Positions 7,401-16,240 are shown, numbered from the stretch's first letter. The stretch: DNA of 24,104 nucleotides from Bacteroidales bacterium (GCA_012519525.1 JAAYQB010000141.1:1-24104); one strand, 5' to 3'. Made by a program: numbers and translations. Notes: generated by a model from the sequence alone, not told the origin.

Positions 7401-8695
7401 AAAAGTTAACAAAAGAACAAATAGATAAGGCATTGAAAATATTACGAATGCCCGAAGACAGCAAATTGGTAACCCATCTCAATGCTTGCGTACATTGCGG
7501 ATTATGTGCCACAAGTTGTGTTTATTTTCTTACGATGAAAGAAGATAAGTACGTGCCGGCACGCAAAGTTGAATTAGTGGCTTCGCTCTATCGTCGCTAT
7601 TGTACATTGACAGGAAAAATAATTCCAAAATTAATCAACGCACGTGAATTAGATGAAAAAATGGCAGAAGAAATGATTGACCTCTTATATGGAGCATGCA
7701 CTATATGTGGACGTTGTGTCAAACACTGCTCTATAGGTGTCGACATTGCTTACGTTGTCAAAGTAGGAAGACAAATGCTGGCTGCCATGGATTTGGTTCC
7801 GCCCTCTCTGCAATCAATAGTAGATGCGGCACTGAACACCGGCAACAATATGGGAATTACTACCGAAGAATTTACGGATACCATTCAATGGATGGAAGAG
7901 GAATTAATAGACGAAATGCAAGACGAAAATGCACGCATTCCTTTGGACGAGAAAAACAAAAACATTCTCTATACACTCAATCCTCGTGAACCTAAATTCT
8001 TTCCGCTTTCTATTTCGGCTATGGCAAAAATATTTTATGCAGCCAAAGAAAGTTGGACTTTATCAACAAGCATGTATGATGTTACCAATTACGGTTATTA
8101 TAGCGGTAACAACGAACACGCTGCCATTATAGCAAAAAAACTATACGATGAAGTAAAAAAACTCAATGCCAACACTTTAGTTTTAGGCGAATGCGGACAC
8201 GGCTCACGTTCAACTCGCTGGGAAGGACCTAATTATTTAAGTACGGAATACGATTTCACTACGCTTACCGTTGTCGAAATCATCAATGACTACATACGTT
8301 CGGGCAGAATAAAACTTGATAAAACAATTATCAATGAAAAAGTTACCATTCACGACCCTTGTAATTTGGTACGCAATGGAGGACTGCTTAACGAAATTCG
8401 CTTTGCAGTGAAAAGTGCTGTTGCCGATGTGGTAGAAATGGACCCTTACGGCAACGACAATTTCTGTTGCGGTGGCGGCGGAGGTCAATTAGCAATGAGC
8501 GAATACAACGAACGCCGACTCAACATCGGTGCCATAAAAGCCGAACAAATTCGTAAAACGAAAGCCACTATCGTCGTTACGCCTTGCCACAACTGCATTG
8601 ACCAATTGACGCAACTTAATCATCATTATAAGTTGAATATCAAAATAAAAAGCATAGCAGAAATTGTAGCGGATGCTTTAGTAGTTGAAAATTAA
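7397..8695 (+). CDS. DsrK/HdrD/TmcB-like iron-sulfur subunit
   Basis: A 432-residue cytoplasmic iron-sulfur protein, predicted to reduce a disulfide or trisulfide such as that of the DsrC two genes upstream. It has two [4Fe-4S] ferredoxin motifs, CVHCGLCATSC (cysteines 31, 34, 37, 41) and CTICGRCVKHC (101, 104, 107, 111). The C-terminal half carries a CCG domain: Cys322 in HDPCNLVRNGG, Cys357-Cys358 in FCCGGGGG and Cys397/Cys400 in TPCHNC, matching the Cx~34CCGx~38CxxC ligand set of the noncubane cluster in HdrB/HdrD/DsrK that does disulfide chemistry. A further cysteine, Cys266 in GECGHG, marks a worn first CCG repeat. Length and domain order match DsrK and TmcB rather than the longer glycolate or glycerol-3-phosphate oxidase subunits. 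Its stop codon overlaps that of the convergent SPOR gene. Confidence 0.88.
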   Translation: MKKLTKEQIDKALKILRMPEDSKLVTHLNACVHCGLCATSCVYFLTMKEDKYVPARKVELVASLYRRYCTLTGKIIPKLINARELDEKMAEEMIDLLYGACTICGRCVKHCSIGVDIAYVVKVGRQMLAAMDLVPPSLQSIVDAALNTGNNMGITTEEFTDTIQWMEEELIDEMQDENARIPLDEKNKNILYTLNPREPKFFPLSISAMAKIFYAAKESWTLSTSMYDVTNYGYYSGNNEHAAIIAKKLYDEVKKLNANTLVLGECGHGSRSTRWEGPNYLSTEYDFTTLTVVEIINDYIRSGRIKLDKTIINEKVTIHDPCNLVRNGGLLNEIRFAVKSAVADVVEMDPYGNDNFCCGGGGGQLAMSEYNERRLNIGAIKAEQIRKTKATIVVTPCHNCIDQLTQLNHHYKLNIKIKSIAEIVADALVVEN

Positions 8696-9363
8696 TTTTT
8701 CACTTCTTTCACAATAAAAGCATCGGGCACCTTCTTGCGATAAAACTGCAAACATTTGCGAGCTTGTTCCATGCTGACATAAGGTCCTACTTGGTATTTA
8801 TAAACATTGTTGTGTTTAACGGTAAAAATCCTGTCGCCGTCCTGCAAACGATAATCACCCTCACGGTGATTGCCCCCCACGCCTACTTGTATATAATAAA
8901 CCGTATCCAAATTACTTATATCTACAATACTGTCCGTTACAGCTTTCCGAATACATTGCGGATAGGTAGTTATTTTTTCGATAACATTATTGGTATTAAC
9001 AAACAACAAAGCACCTTTTCCCCAATAAAAAGACGCAGGCATTTCATCTATAAATTGAACGGTAAAAGAATAAACAAGCGTATCTTGTCGAGGGAACCGA
9101 TTCCATATTACCGTCAATAGATTGTCGACGGTATCCCAAATAGTTCCCTGATTATCAGCAATCATAACTTTCGAAGTAGGCAATACTACTTGTTGCCAAC
9201 GTACTTTGTCTTTTGCTTGAATATGACAAAAATAAACTTTCGTCAGCAAAGTTTGCCGCACCGTGTCTATATCGGTAACTATATGAATAGTTTGAGCTTT
9301 TGAAAATTGTATTCCTGCTAAAAAATAAACAGCAAAAAACAAAACTATTTTTCTCAACACCAT
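8692..9363 (-). CDS. exported SPOR-domain protein
   Basis: A 223-residue protein with an N-terminal signal peptide (about 1-23, ending FSKAQ). Residues about 155-222 look like a SPOR domain, the fold that binds denuded peptidoglycan glycan strands at division septa: VYYIQVGVGG opens it and VYKYQVGPYVSMEQARK with IVKEV closes it, the second half giving the usual YxVxVGPF-like strand followed by an AxxxxxxL helix. The central part (30-150) is unrecognised and beta-rich. It is the last gene of the seven-gene minus-strand run, five bases after the LiaF-like gene. A cell-wall role fits the envelope character of its neighbours. The SPOR match is moderate because the first strand is divergent. Confidence 0.65.
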   Translation of the reverse strand: MVLRKIVLFFAVYFLAGIQFSKAQTIHIVTDIDTVRQTLLTKVYFCHIQAKDKVRWQQVVLPTSKVMIADNQGTIWDTVDNLLTVIWNRFPRQDTLVYSFTVQFIDEMPASFYWGKGALLFVNTNNVIEKITTYPQCIRKAVTDSIVDISNLDTVYYIQVGVGGNHREGDYRLQDGDRIFTVKHNNVYKYQVGPYVSMEQARKCLQFYRKKVPDAFIVKEVKN

Positions 9364-9368
9364 CTTAA

Positions 9369-10262
9369 CTAATACCTTACAATATCAATATTCGACAAGC
9401 CCGATTGAATATAAATATTTACAACACCTTTCAGCGTATCGCTTTGATGAGCAGCGATGTATTTGTCGTCTTGTTTATTAAAATCTTTTAAGTTGAGATG
9501 GGTCATTCCTGATTCGTCATGGACAATGCATTGCATACTTAAAGGAACTTCTATTTTAGTGGCTGCAACACCCGTAGCGAGCTTGACTTCCACATCGGAA
9601 TATAAGGTTCCTATTTTAATATAAAACTCTGTTACACCTGCATTTGCTTCTATTTTTCTTACTTTAAAATTCGATAAATCAAACAGGCATTTTGCAGCAC
9701 CGGCATCTACATTAATAGACCATATAGGCGATGGATGCAAGAGAATTTCATAATCTTGTTCTCCATAAGAAAATGGTAAAGCATAACAATTCAGCTCAAT
9801 TTCCGAATGTAAATCTTCTTCGTCTTTTTCGTGCCGAATACTTACTTTGTGATTTTTTTTATCCGCCCCTAGTATACTCACTAAATCATCGCCCGAATTG
9901 ATAATAAATTGTCCCCCTGAAAGACTCATTGACAAATCAATAGTCTGATTGATTGAAATACTATCTACTTCTTTCGTAAACAACACTTTAGTCTTTATTT
10001 CTTCTGAAGATAGCGATGAAATGTTTTGAATTTTTTCAGGCATTACTACTATAAAAACAGCTAAAGCCAACACCAATAAATCCAATATGATTTTACACAC
10101 ATCTTTAATAGGCAAAATGCTTATCCCTATCCAAACCAACACAAAGGGCCATAATAAAAACATGCTGCTAAAAGAAATAGTAATAACATTTATCATTTCT
10201 AAAAACCATAGAACAGCTATGGTTATCAACAAAATACCCCAAAAAAGATTTTTATATTTCAT
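9369..10262 (-). CDS. LiaF-like membrane protein with C-terminal beta-rich domain
   Basis: A 297-residue protein with a LiaI/LiaF-type N-terminal membrane region: helices at about 5-22, 30-52 and 56-76, including the typical NLFWGILLITIAVLWF and LLWPFVLVWIGI. Residues 100-297 lie outside the membrane and are a run of short beta strands with regularly spaced glycines (INVDAGAAKCLFDLS, IEANAGVTEFYIKIG), as in the LiaF C-terminal domain linked to sensing cell-envelope stress in Gram-positive bacteria. In Bacteroidota such proteins usually sit with PspC genes, as here. It starts four bases after the larger PspC gene, so the two are probably translated together. The exact function is unknown. Confidence 0.72.
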   Translation of the reverse strand: MKYKNLFWGILLITIAVLWFLEMINVITISFSSMFLLWPFVLVWIGISILPIKDVCKIILDLLVLALAVFIVVMPEKIQNISSLSSEEIKTKVLFTKEVDSISINQTIDLSMSLSGGQFIINSGDDLVSILGADKKNHKVSIRHEKDEEDLHSEIELNCYALPFSYGEQDYEILLHPSPIWSINVDAGAAKCLFDLSNFKVRKIEANAGVTEFYIKIGTLYSDVEVKLATGVAATKIEVPLSMQCIVHDESGMTHLNLKDFNKQDDKYIAAHQSDTLKGVVNIYIQSGLSNIDIVRY

Positions 10263-10266
10263 GGTT

Positions 10267-10713
10267 TTAGTTCTTTTTTGATTTCACACTCGTAAGCACC
10301 AACAATATTCCCACTAACGCCAACAACAAAGGGAACCAATAAGAGAATCGTAAAAACGGGAAAAAATTACGAAGAAAGAAGAAAATACCTACCAATATCA
10401 ATAACAATCCGACAATCAAAGCACTCATATTTAAAGCTCTTTTCTTTATATTTTTTATATCGGTTTCCGAATAGGCAGGTTCTTCTTGTTTAACTTCATC
10501 GCCGTCAATTTCAATATAATCAGTGAAAACATCATCTTCGTAAGGCATGATAATCATCAAAATAAGATAAATAAACAAACCACTTCCTCCCAAAAATATC
10601 ATTGCCAAAAACACCGCTCTCACAATTAAAGGGTCTATATTGAAATACTTAGCAATACCACTACAAACGCCGGCTATGCGTTTGTCTTTTGTACGAACAA
10701 ATTTTTTATCCAT
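10267..10713 (-). CDS. PspC-domain membrane protein with extra C-terminal membrane pair
   Basis: A 148-residue protein. Residues 3-58 are a PspC domain (RTKDKRIAGVCSGIAKYFNI, then a hydrophobic helix and LILMIIMPYE). PspC proteins take part in the phage-shock/envelope-stress response, often as anti-sigma or PspA-binding partners. An acidic linker (58-90) is followed by two more hydrophobic helices at about 92-115 and 122-143, which resemble the LiaI-type membrane hairpin, so the protein joins a PspC domain to a LiaI-like module. The smaller PspC gene lies 16 bases upstream and the LiaF-like gene 4 bases downstream. Regulation by membrane stress is an inference from the family. Confidence 0.85.
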   Translation of the reverse strand: MDKKFVRTKDKRIAGVCSGIAKYFNIDPLIVRAVFLAMIFLGGSGLFIYLILMIIMPYEDDVFTDYIEIDGDEVKQEEPAYSETDIKNIKKRALNMSALIVGLLLILVGIFFFLRNFFPFLRFSYWFPLLLALVGILLVLTSVKSKKN

Positions 10714-10729
10714 AAAATTTTATTTTTAA

Positions 10730-10915
10730 TTAAAATTCAGGAGCTAATAACCATAATATCAGATACAATATCAATCCTCCACCACCAAAAATCGCCAATG
10801 CTACAAAAATTGCTCGCAACAATGTAACATCTACATTAAAATATTCGCTCAGTCCTCCGCATACTCCGGCTATATATCTATTGCTTACACTCCGTGTGAA
10901 TTTCTTATATCCCAT
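10730..10915 (-). CDS. short PspC-domain protein
   Basis: A 61-residue protein that is a PspC domain and nothing more: SVSNRYIAGVCGGLSEYFNV, followed by one long glycine-interrupted hydrophobic helix ending LILWLLAPEF. Its sequence is close enough to the N-terminal domain of the next gene (GVCxGxxxYFNxDxxxxRAxFxAxxxxGGxGLxxYLIL) to suggest an old tandem duplication. It starts one base after the stop of the upstream membrane-protein gene. Small single-domain PspC proteins are common in Bacteroidota. Confidence 0.85.
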   Translation of the reverse strand: MGYKKFTRSVSNRYIAGVCGGLSEYFNVDVTLLRAIFVALAIFGGGGLILYLILWLLAPEF

Positions 10916-10916
10916 C

Positions 10917-11609
10917 TTACTTGCTTTTAATAACAGCTATCGACAAAATAAGTCCTAAAACCACTCCCAATATAGCAGCAAACAATACTTGGAAATTAGT
11001 CGGCAATATAAATGTAAGTGTGTGTGCAGGAATCCAGAACAAAGGAATTGTCTTCTTAAAAACAAAATTCCATTGCACGTCCCAATTCAAGGTAGTAATA
11101 ATTTTCTTGACGGGTATGGGTTTCCATAAACAACTTACTTTTCCTTCATGGTTCACTATATGAGTGTCGGTAATTTTATGTAAAGTCATAAAAACGGGAG
11201 CAAAGCTTGTGTTCATCATCACACTGATAAAGAAAGCACCTAATAATTTCATTGCCGAAAAACCTCCGCCCATTGCTTCTGCCATTCCATGAAAAACAGC
11301 AAATTTATCCATAAAAGCCGGAACACCGCTTCTAAAAATCCCCATAGCTGCTGCTATCCACATTCCATAAAATCCCCAAATAATAGCACGCGGCAGCAAA
11401 CCAAATCCCGAAACGATGTATTTTCCTGTTTTAATACGCAAGCCCAAGACTTCGCCAAAAGTAGCTAAAATAGCAAACTTTAAGAAAGCCAAAGAAATAG
11501 GATTGACGGTATTCCATTGATTATACACATTGTAAACGCTATCGAATAGAAAGAAAGGTGTAAAAAACACAATCACTCCTAAGACAGCCCATACATAAGA
11601 ATTTTTCAT
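10917..11609 (-). CDS. polytopic membrane protein, possibly Mpv17/PMP22-like
   Basis: A 230-residue membrane protein with about five or six hydrophobic helices (roughly 6-24, 40-57, 70-90, 121-143, 187-203 and 205-226). The C-terminal stretch, with its W180/F182 start, IPLFWIPAHTLTF and PTNFQVLFAAILGVVLG, follows the spacing of the Mpv17/PMP22 signature (W..P..Q..NF..VP...R), though only weakly; this is a suggestion, not an assignment. No catalytic motif is seen. It lies between the HD-domain gene (18 bases upstream) and the small PspC gene (1 base downstream), so an envelope role is plausible. Confidence 0.6.
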   Translation of the reverse strand: MKNSYVWAVLGVIVFFTPFFLFDSVYNVYNQWNTVNPISLAFLKFAILATFGEVLGLRIKTGKYIVSGFGLLPRAIIWGFYGMWIAAAMGIFRSGVPAFMDKFAVFHGMAEAMGGGFSAMKLLGAFFISVMMNTSFAPVFMTLHKITDTHIVNHEGKVSCLWKPIPVKKIITTLNWDVQWNFVFKKTIPLFWIPAHTLTFILPTNFQVLFAAILGVVLGLILSIAVIKSK

Positions 11610-11627
11610 CTATTATTTTATTTTTAA

Positions 11628-12176
11628 TTATAACTTTAGACGATCTTTAAAAGGAAGAAAAGTCATAAAATCAGCATGATGCACTATATAAGCTTCGGTC
11701 GAACGTTTTACCAAATCGCCTTCGCCCGCATGAGCTGCAATGATATGACAAACGGCAGCAGGTACACCGCATTGCTCAGCAAGAGATACACCCGAAAAAG
11801 GATGACGCAAATATTTACCGTAACTGCCTACACAAGATTTTCCGTCTTTCATTTCATACTCTAACAGCTTACCGACATCGGCTAAAATAGCTCCCGCTAT
11901 AACATGGTCCATATTAATAGGTAGCTCATCTTTGAAAAACTCCTGCATTTTTATCGCCGACTCATAAGCCACATGTACCACACAGCGTTTGTGTACCATA
12001 AAACTCACTTTTAAATCAGGACCGCAAAGCAAAGTGAAAGGTATAGTATTCAAATCATCAATAGTTAATACACTTTTCGACAATGCCAACTCCCATGTTT
12101 TTGCAGTTTTTAAACGCAAATCTTCATCTTTAATCCAAAGCAACTCAGGCCATAAATCTAAAACTTCTTTTTTCAT
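11628..12176 (-). CDS. HD-domain protein with the metal-binding His replaced
   Basis: A 182-residue soluble protein of the HD phosphohydrolase fold. Family landmarks are HKRCVVHVA (His62, His68), AGAILADVGKLLEYE, RHPFSG (His125), HIIAAHAGEG (His144, His149) and VHHADF (His166, His167, Asp169). In relatives I know the central motif reads ALLHDVxKLLEYE, where the HD pair binds the metal; here it is Ala99-Asp100, so the histidine is lost while nearly every other landmark is kept. It may be catalytically weak, use a different ligand such as His62 or His68, or have become a binding protein. It lies 21 bases downstream of ugd on the same strand. The substrate is unknown. Confidence 0.75.
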   Translation of the reverse strand: MKKEVLDLWPELLWIKDEDLRLKTAKTWELALSKSVLTIDDLNTIPFTLLCGPDLKVSFMVHKRCVVHVAYESAIKMQEFFKDELPINMDHVIAGAILADVGKLLEYEMKDGKSCVGSYGKYLRHPFSGVSLAEQCGVPAAVCHIIAAHAGEGDLVKRSTEAYIVHHADFMTFLPFKDRLKL

Positions 12177-12197
12177 AAATATATATTAATTGTTAAT

Positions 12198-13517
12198 CTA
12201 TAATCCTATTCCGTAATATTCAAATTTATTTTTTTTCAGTTCATTTCCATCGTAAATATTTCTACCGTCAAAAATAAGCGGTTTTTTCATCACTTTATGC
12301 ACAATAGACCATGTGGGCATACGAAACTCTTTCCACTCAGTAACAAGAAACAAAGCATCGGCATCATCTACAGCATCATAAATATCGTTGGCATAGATTA
12401 TTTTATCTTTCAATCTACGTTTTGCTTCTTTCATCGCCACGGGATCGTAAACCTTAACAATACAATCCGCATCTAACAATTTTTTAATCAATACCAAAGC
12501 CGGTGCCTCACGCATATCGTCCGTTTCGGGCTTGAAAGCCAAACCCCATAACGCAATTCTTTTCCCTTTTAAATCTCCTTTATAATAAGCGTTTAACTTA
12601 TCAAAAAGCACCGATTTTTGTCTTTCGTTCACCTCTTCCACTGCTTTTAAAATCCGCAATTCATGTCCGTTTTTTTCGCCTATCTTTATTAATGCTTTTA
12701 CATCTTTTGGGAAACAAGAACCGCCATAACCAACACCCGCATAAAGAAACTTATTGCCAATACGCGTGTCGGTGCCTATGCCTTTGCGTACCATATTGAT
12801 ATTGGCATTGACCTTTTCGCACAGATTAGCAATATCGTTCATAAAACTAATACGTGTAGCTAACATGGCATTAGCCGCATATTTTGTCATTTCAGCCGAA
12901 GCTATATCCATAAATATAACACGAAAATTATTAATTAAAAACGGACGATAAAGAGCAGCCATTATTTCCTCCGCCTTTTTGGATTCCACGCCTACTACTA
13001 CCCTATCCGGACGCATAAAATCGCTAACAGCATCGCCTTCTTTCAAAAATTCGGGATTAGAAGCCACATCAAATTCTATTTTCAAACCTCTCTTATCCAA
13101 TTCTTTCTGAACTGTTTGGCGTACCAAAACCGCTGTTCCTACCGGTACCGTACTTTTGGTTACTATTAATTTATAAGACTTCATGTGTTGACCAACCGTA
13201 CGAGCAACTTCTAAAACATATTGCAAGTCGGCACTTCCGTCTTCATCGGGCGGTGTCCCTACTGCCGAAAAAATTATTTTTGCACCGTCTAAATTATCTT
13301 GTAAAGATGTGGAAAACTGCAAACGTCCCGCTTTCATGTTCTTTTCCACAATAAACTCTAAACCGGGCTCGTAGATTGGAATAATTCCTTTTTTCAGATT
13401 TTCTATTTTTTCTTTATCAATATCTATACAAACCATAGGAATTCCCATTTCGGAAAAACAAGCCCCCGTTACCAAACCTACATAACCTGTTCCAACTACT
13501 AATACTTTTGAATTCAA
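12198..13517 (-). CDS. ugd: UDP-glucose 6-dehydrogenase
   Basis: Oxidises UDP-glucose to UDP-glucuronate with two NAD+, supplying precursors for capsule, exopolysaccharide or lipopolysaccharide. The 439-residue length is normal. Visible motifs are the N-terminal Rossmann GTGYVG at 9-14, the acidic NAD-binding end of the second strand (CIDID, about 30-34), STVPVGT at 122-128, NPEFLKEG at 154-161, the KYAANAMLA helix at 213-221, and the catalytic Cys268 in GYGGSCFPKDV. The C-terminal domain begins near 310 (KRIALWGLAFKPETDDMREAP). It is the first gene of a seven-gene minus-strand run that continues with membrane and envelope proteins, and it has a TAnnTTTG box 40 bases upstream. No glycosyltransferase is next to it, so the polysaccharide served is unknown. 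Confidence 0.96.
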   Translation of the reverse strand: MNSKVLVVGTGYVGLVTGACFSEMGIPMVCIDIDKEKIENLKKGIIPIYEPGLEFIVEKNMKAGRLQFSTSLQDNLDGAKIIFSAVGTPPDEDGSADLQYVLEVARTVGQHMKSYKLIVTKSTVPVGTAVLVRQTVQKELDKRGLKIEFDVASNPEFLKEGDAVSDFMRPDRVVVGVESKKAEEIMAALYRPFLINNFRVIFMDIASAEMTKYAANAMLATRISFMNDIANLCEKVNANINMVRKGIGTDTRIGNKFLYAGVGYGGSCFPKDVKALIKIGEKNGHELRILKAVEEVNERQKSVLFDKLNAYYKGDLKGKRIALWGLAFKPETDDMREAPALVLIKKLLDADCIVKVYDPVAMKEAKRRLKDKIIYANDIYDAVDDADALFLVTEWKEFRMPTWSIVHKVMKKPLIFDGRNIYDGNELKKNKFEYYGIGL

Positions 13518-13556
13518 TGCATTAAATTTTATATGTTTATAAATAGTTTAACAATG

Positions 13557-13564
13557 CAAATGTA
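13557..13564 (-). promoter_or_regulatory. putative -7 box (TACATTTG) for ugd and the minus-strand run
   Basis: On the minus strand this reads TACATTTG followed by CATTG, matching TAnnTTTG. It is 40 bases before the ugd start. Gaps further down the run are 21 bases or less and no other box was seen, so all seven genes may be read from here. Confidence 0.5.
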
Positions 13565-13641
13565 TAAAAAAAAACAATAGCAGAACAAAAAAGATTTTAG
13601 TAAAAAACAAGAAACTAAACAAATGTCTTAAAAAAAAATAT

Positions 13642-13649
13642 TACCTTTG
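13642..13649 (+). promoter_or_regulatory. putative -7 box (TACCTTTG) for aspS
   Basis: TACCTTTG followed by CAATT is an excellent match to the Bacteroidota -7 consensus. It lies 38 bases before the aspS start, in the 169-base divergent region between ugd and aspS. No clear -33 TTG is visible upstream; the stretch between the two promoters is mostly A-runs. Confidence 0.6.
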
Positions 13650-13686
13650 CAATTATTTATTAATTTATTTTCAGTAAAATATAAGA

Positions 13687-15450
13687 ATGTATAGAACAAA
13701 TACTTGTGGTGAATTAAACAGCAGCAACATACAACAGCAGGTTTGTCTTTGCGGATGGGTGCAACGTATACGCAATTTAGGAGGCATGACTTTCATTGAT
13801 TTACGCGACCGCTATGGCATTACACAGCTGGCATTTAACATGAATACCAATGCCGAATTATGCGAGCAAGCACGCAAATTAGGACGTGAATACGTCATAC
13901 AAGTTAAAGGAAAAGTAGTGGAACGTTTTAATAAAAACAAATCCATTCCTACGGGTGATATTGAAATTGATGTAACGGAAATCAACATTCTCAATGCTTC
14001 CAAATTACCACCTTTTACCATTGAAGACCACACCGACGGAGGTGATGAGTTGCGTATGCAATACCGCTATTTAGACCTAAGACGCAACACTGTACTAAAA
14101 AACATGGTATTTCGTCATCAGCTGGCAATCGAAACACGTAACTATTTGAACCAACTTGACTTTTTAGAAATAGAAACCCCATTTTTAATTCGTTCAACAC
14201 CCGAAGGAGCACGCGACTTTGTGGTTCCCTCACGCTTAAACATTGGGCAATTTTATGCACTACCGCAATCGCCTCAACAGTTTAAACAATTGTTAATGAT
14301 AGCCGGTATGGATAAATATTTTCAAATTGTCCGTTGTTTTCGAGACGAAGACTTGAGAGCCGATCGTCAGCCCGAATTTACACAAATTGACTGCGAAATG
14401 GCATTTGTTACACAAGAAGATGTAATTCAGTTATTTGAAAACTTATTTATTCATTTATTTAAAAAATTAAAAAATATAGAACTCAACAATTTTGAACGCA
14501 TTAGCTACCATAACGCAATGAAACGCTACGGTAGCGATAAACCCGATATGCGTTTCGATATGCAATTCGTTGAATTAAATCACCTTCTACAACATAGAGA
14601 CTTTAAAATTTTTAACGAAGCCGAACTGATAATCGGTATTTGTGCCAAAGGATGCGGCTCTTACACACGCAAACAAATTGATGAGTTAACCGATTTTGTT
14701 AAACGTCCGCAAATAGGAGCAAGCGGATTGGTATATGTTCAATGTCTTGACAATAACACCTTTAAATCATCTGTCGATAAGTTTTACACACAAGAAGACT
14801 TACAAAATCTTGCCGCCGCTTTTAATGCGACAAGCGGAGATTTACTGCTTATTCTTTCAGGGAAAACGGAAAAAACAAGAAAAGCCCTTGGTGAATTACG
14901 TTTAGAAATGGGCAATCGCTTGAATTTACGTGATAAAGAACATTTTAAAGCTGTTTGGGTGGTTGATTTCCCGATGTTTGAATGGGACGAAGAAACACAA
15001 CGTTTTTATGCAAAACATCACCCTTTTACTTCACCCAAGCCGGAAGACGTTGCTTTATTAGACAGCGGCGATATTGCCAAGATAAATGCCAACGCTTACG
15101 ACTTAGTCATCAACGGAGTTGAAGTCGGCGGCGGTTCTATTCGTATTCACGACAGAGACTTACAAAAAAAGATATTTCGAACTCTCGGATTTAGTGAAAG
15201 TGAAGCACAGCAACAATTCGGCTTTTTAATGAATGCTTTTGAATACGGCGCCCCTCCACATGGCGGCATTGCTTTTGGCTTCGACCGTATGTGTGCTGTT
15301 TTTAACGGCATTGACTCCATACGCGACTTTATCGCTTTCCCTAAAAACAATCTCGGACGCGATGTAATGATTAATGCTCCTTACCAAATTAGCAATGAAC
15401 AATTAAAAGAATTATCCATTCAAATCAACTATTCAGAAAAAGACGAATAA
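13687..15450 (+). CDS. aspS: aspartate--tRNA ligase
   Basis: Charges tRNA-Asp with aspartate for translation. The 587-residue length and domain order match the bacterial type: an N-terminal OB-fold anticodon-binding domain (about 1-105, [20 protein letters not shown]), then a class II catalytic core interrupted by the bacterial GAD insertion (about 290-410). Class II motif 2 is [18 protein letters not shown] at 218-235, HHPFTSP lies at 444-450, and motif 3 is GIAFGFDR at 527-534. The flipping-loop and Asp-binding signatures STPEGARDF and PQSPQQFKQ are intact. It is followed two bases later by a methyltransferase gene and probably shares a transcript with it. Confidence 0.97.
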   Translation: MYRTNTCGELNSSNIQQQVCLCGWVQRIRNLGGMTFIDLRDRYGITQLAFNMNTNAELCEQARKLGREYVIQVKGKVVERFNKNKSIPTGDIEIDVTEINILNASKLPPFTIEDHTDGGDELRMQYRYLDLRRNTVLKNMVFRHQLAIETRNYLNQLDFLEIETPFLIRSTPEGARDFVVPSRLNIGQFYALPQSPQQFKQLLMIAGMDKYFQIVRCFRDEDLRADRQPEFTQIDCEMAFVTQEDVIQLFENLFIHLFKKLKNIELNNFERISYHNAMKRYGSDKPDMRFDMQFVELNHLLQHRDFKIFNEAELIIGICAKGCGSYTRKQIDELTDFVKRPQIGASGLVYVQCLDNNTFKSSVDKFYTQEDLQNLAAAFNATSGDLLLILSGKTEKTRKALGELRLEMGNRLNLRDKEHFKAVWVVDFPMFEWDEETQRFYAKHHPFTSPKPEDVALLDSGDIAKINANAYDLVINGVEVGGGSIRIHDRDLQKKIFRTLGFSESEAQQQFGFLMNAFEYGAPPHGGIAFGFDRMCAVFNGIDSIRDFIAFPKNNLGRDVMINAPYQISNEQLKELSIQINYSEKDE

Positions 15451-15451
15451 G

Positions 15452-16240
15452 ATGCACGAACGTTATGTAGATAGAAAGCTGTATTTTAAAGAACAATTTT
15501 TCACTACCGAAAAATATGTCATTCCTTATATTAACGAAGTTTTTCCCATTAGTGAAAACACCGAAGTATTGGAAATCGGCTGTGGAGAAGGAGGTAATCT
15601 ACAGGCTTTCTTGGATTTGCAGTGTCGCTGTGTAGGTATTGATATTAACGAAAAACAAATTGACAACGCAAAACTTTTTTATGAGAATCATCCGCATAAA
15701 AATAAAATAGAATTTATACATTCCGACATTTATAAGGTAGACGGGAAAAACCTTGTCTTCGACCTTATCATTATGCGTGATGTTATTGAACACATTCCTA
15801 ATCAAGAGTTTTTTATGCAATATGTAAAAAAATTCTTGAAACCCAATGGCGTCATTTTCTTTGGTTTTCCGCCATGGCAAAATCCTTTTGGAGGACATCA
15901 ACAAGTATGTCAAAGTAAGTTATCTAAAACACCTTATTTCCACTTACTTCCCACCCCACTCTATCGCAGGATGTTAGAACGTTTCGGAGAAGATCCTACC
16001 GGTTTATTAGAAGTTAAAGCAACGGGAATTTCTATCGAACGTTTTCATCGAATTTTACGAAAAGAAAAATACATTATTACAAAAAACGACTACTACTTTA
16101 TCAACCCTAATTATGAAATAAAATTTCGCATGAAACCTAAAAAGGTAATAGCACCGTTTCGATGGATACCTTATTTACGCAATTTTTACACAACAGCTTA
16201 TTATGCTGTTGTAAAACCTATTCAACAACCAATTCAATAA
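15452..16240 (+). CDS. class I SAM-dependent methyltransferase
   Basis: A 262-residue predicted methyltransferase. The Rossmann-fold SAM site is clear: motif I VLEIGCGEGG at 39-48, acidic residue Asp64 ending strand 2 (VGIDINE), HSDIY at 91-95, and the motif IV region DLIIMRDVIEHI at 104-115, followed by FLKPNGVIFFGFPPW at 128-142. The C-terminal part (150-262) has a variable substrate-binding look with many aromatic and basic residues. Such Methyltransf_11/23-type proteins act on small molecules, lipids or glycans; the substrate cannot be read here. It starts two bases after aspS and ends ten bases before the PfkB kinase gene, so all three are likely co-transcribed. Confidence 0.85.
   Translation: MHERYVDRKLYFKEQFFTTEKYVIPYINEVFPISENTEVLEIGCGEGGNLQAFLDLQCRCVGIDINEKQIDNAKLFYENHPHKNKIEFIHSDIYKVDGKNLVFDLIIMRDVIEHIPNQEFFMQYVKKFLKPNGVIFFGFPPWQNPFGGHQQVCQSKLSKTPYFHLLPTPLYRRMLERFGEDPTGLLEVKATGISIERFHRILRKEKYIITKNDYYFINPNYEIKFRMKPKKVIAPFRWIPYLRNFYTTAYYAVVKPIQQPIQ

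Noticed and set aside
7397..8695. Glycolate oxidase GlcF or anaerobic glycerol-3-phosphate dehydrogenase GlpC as identity
   Set aside because: The adjacent DsrC and NarI-like membrane subunit, and the single full CCG motif, fit DsrK/TmcB better.
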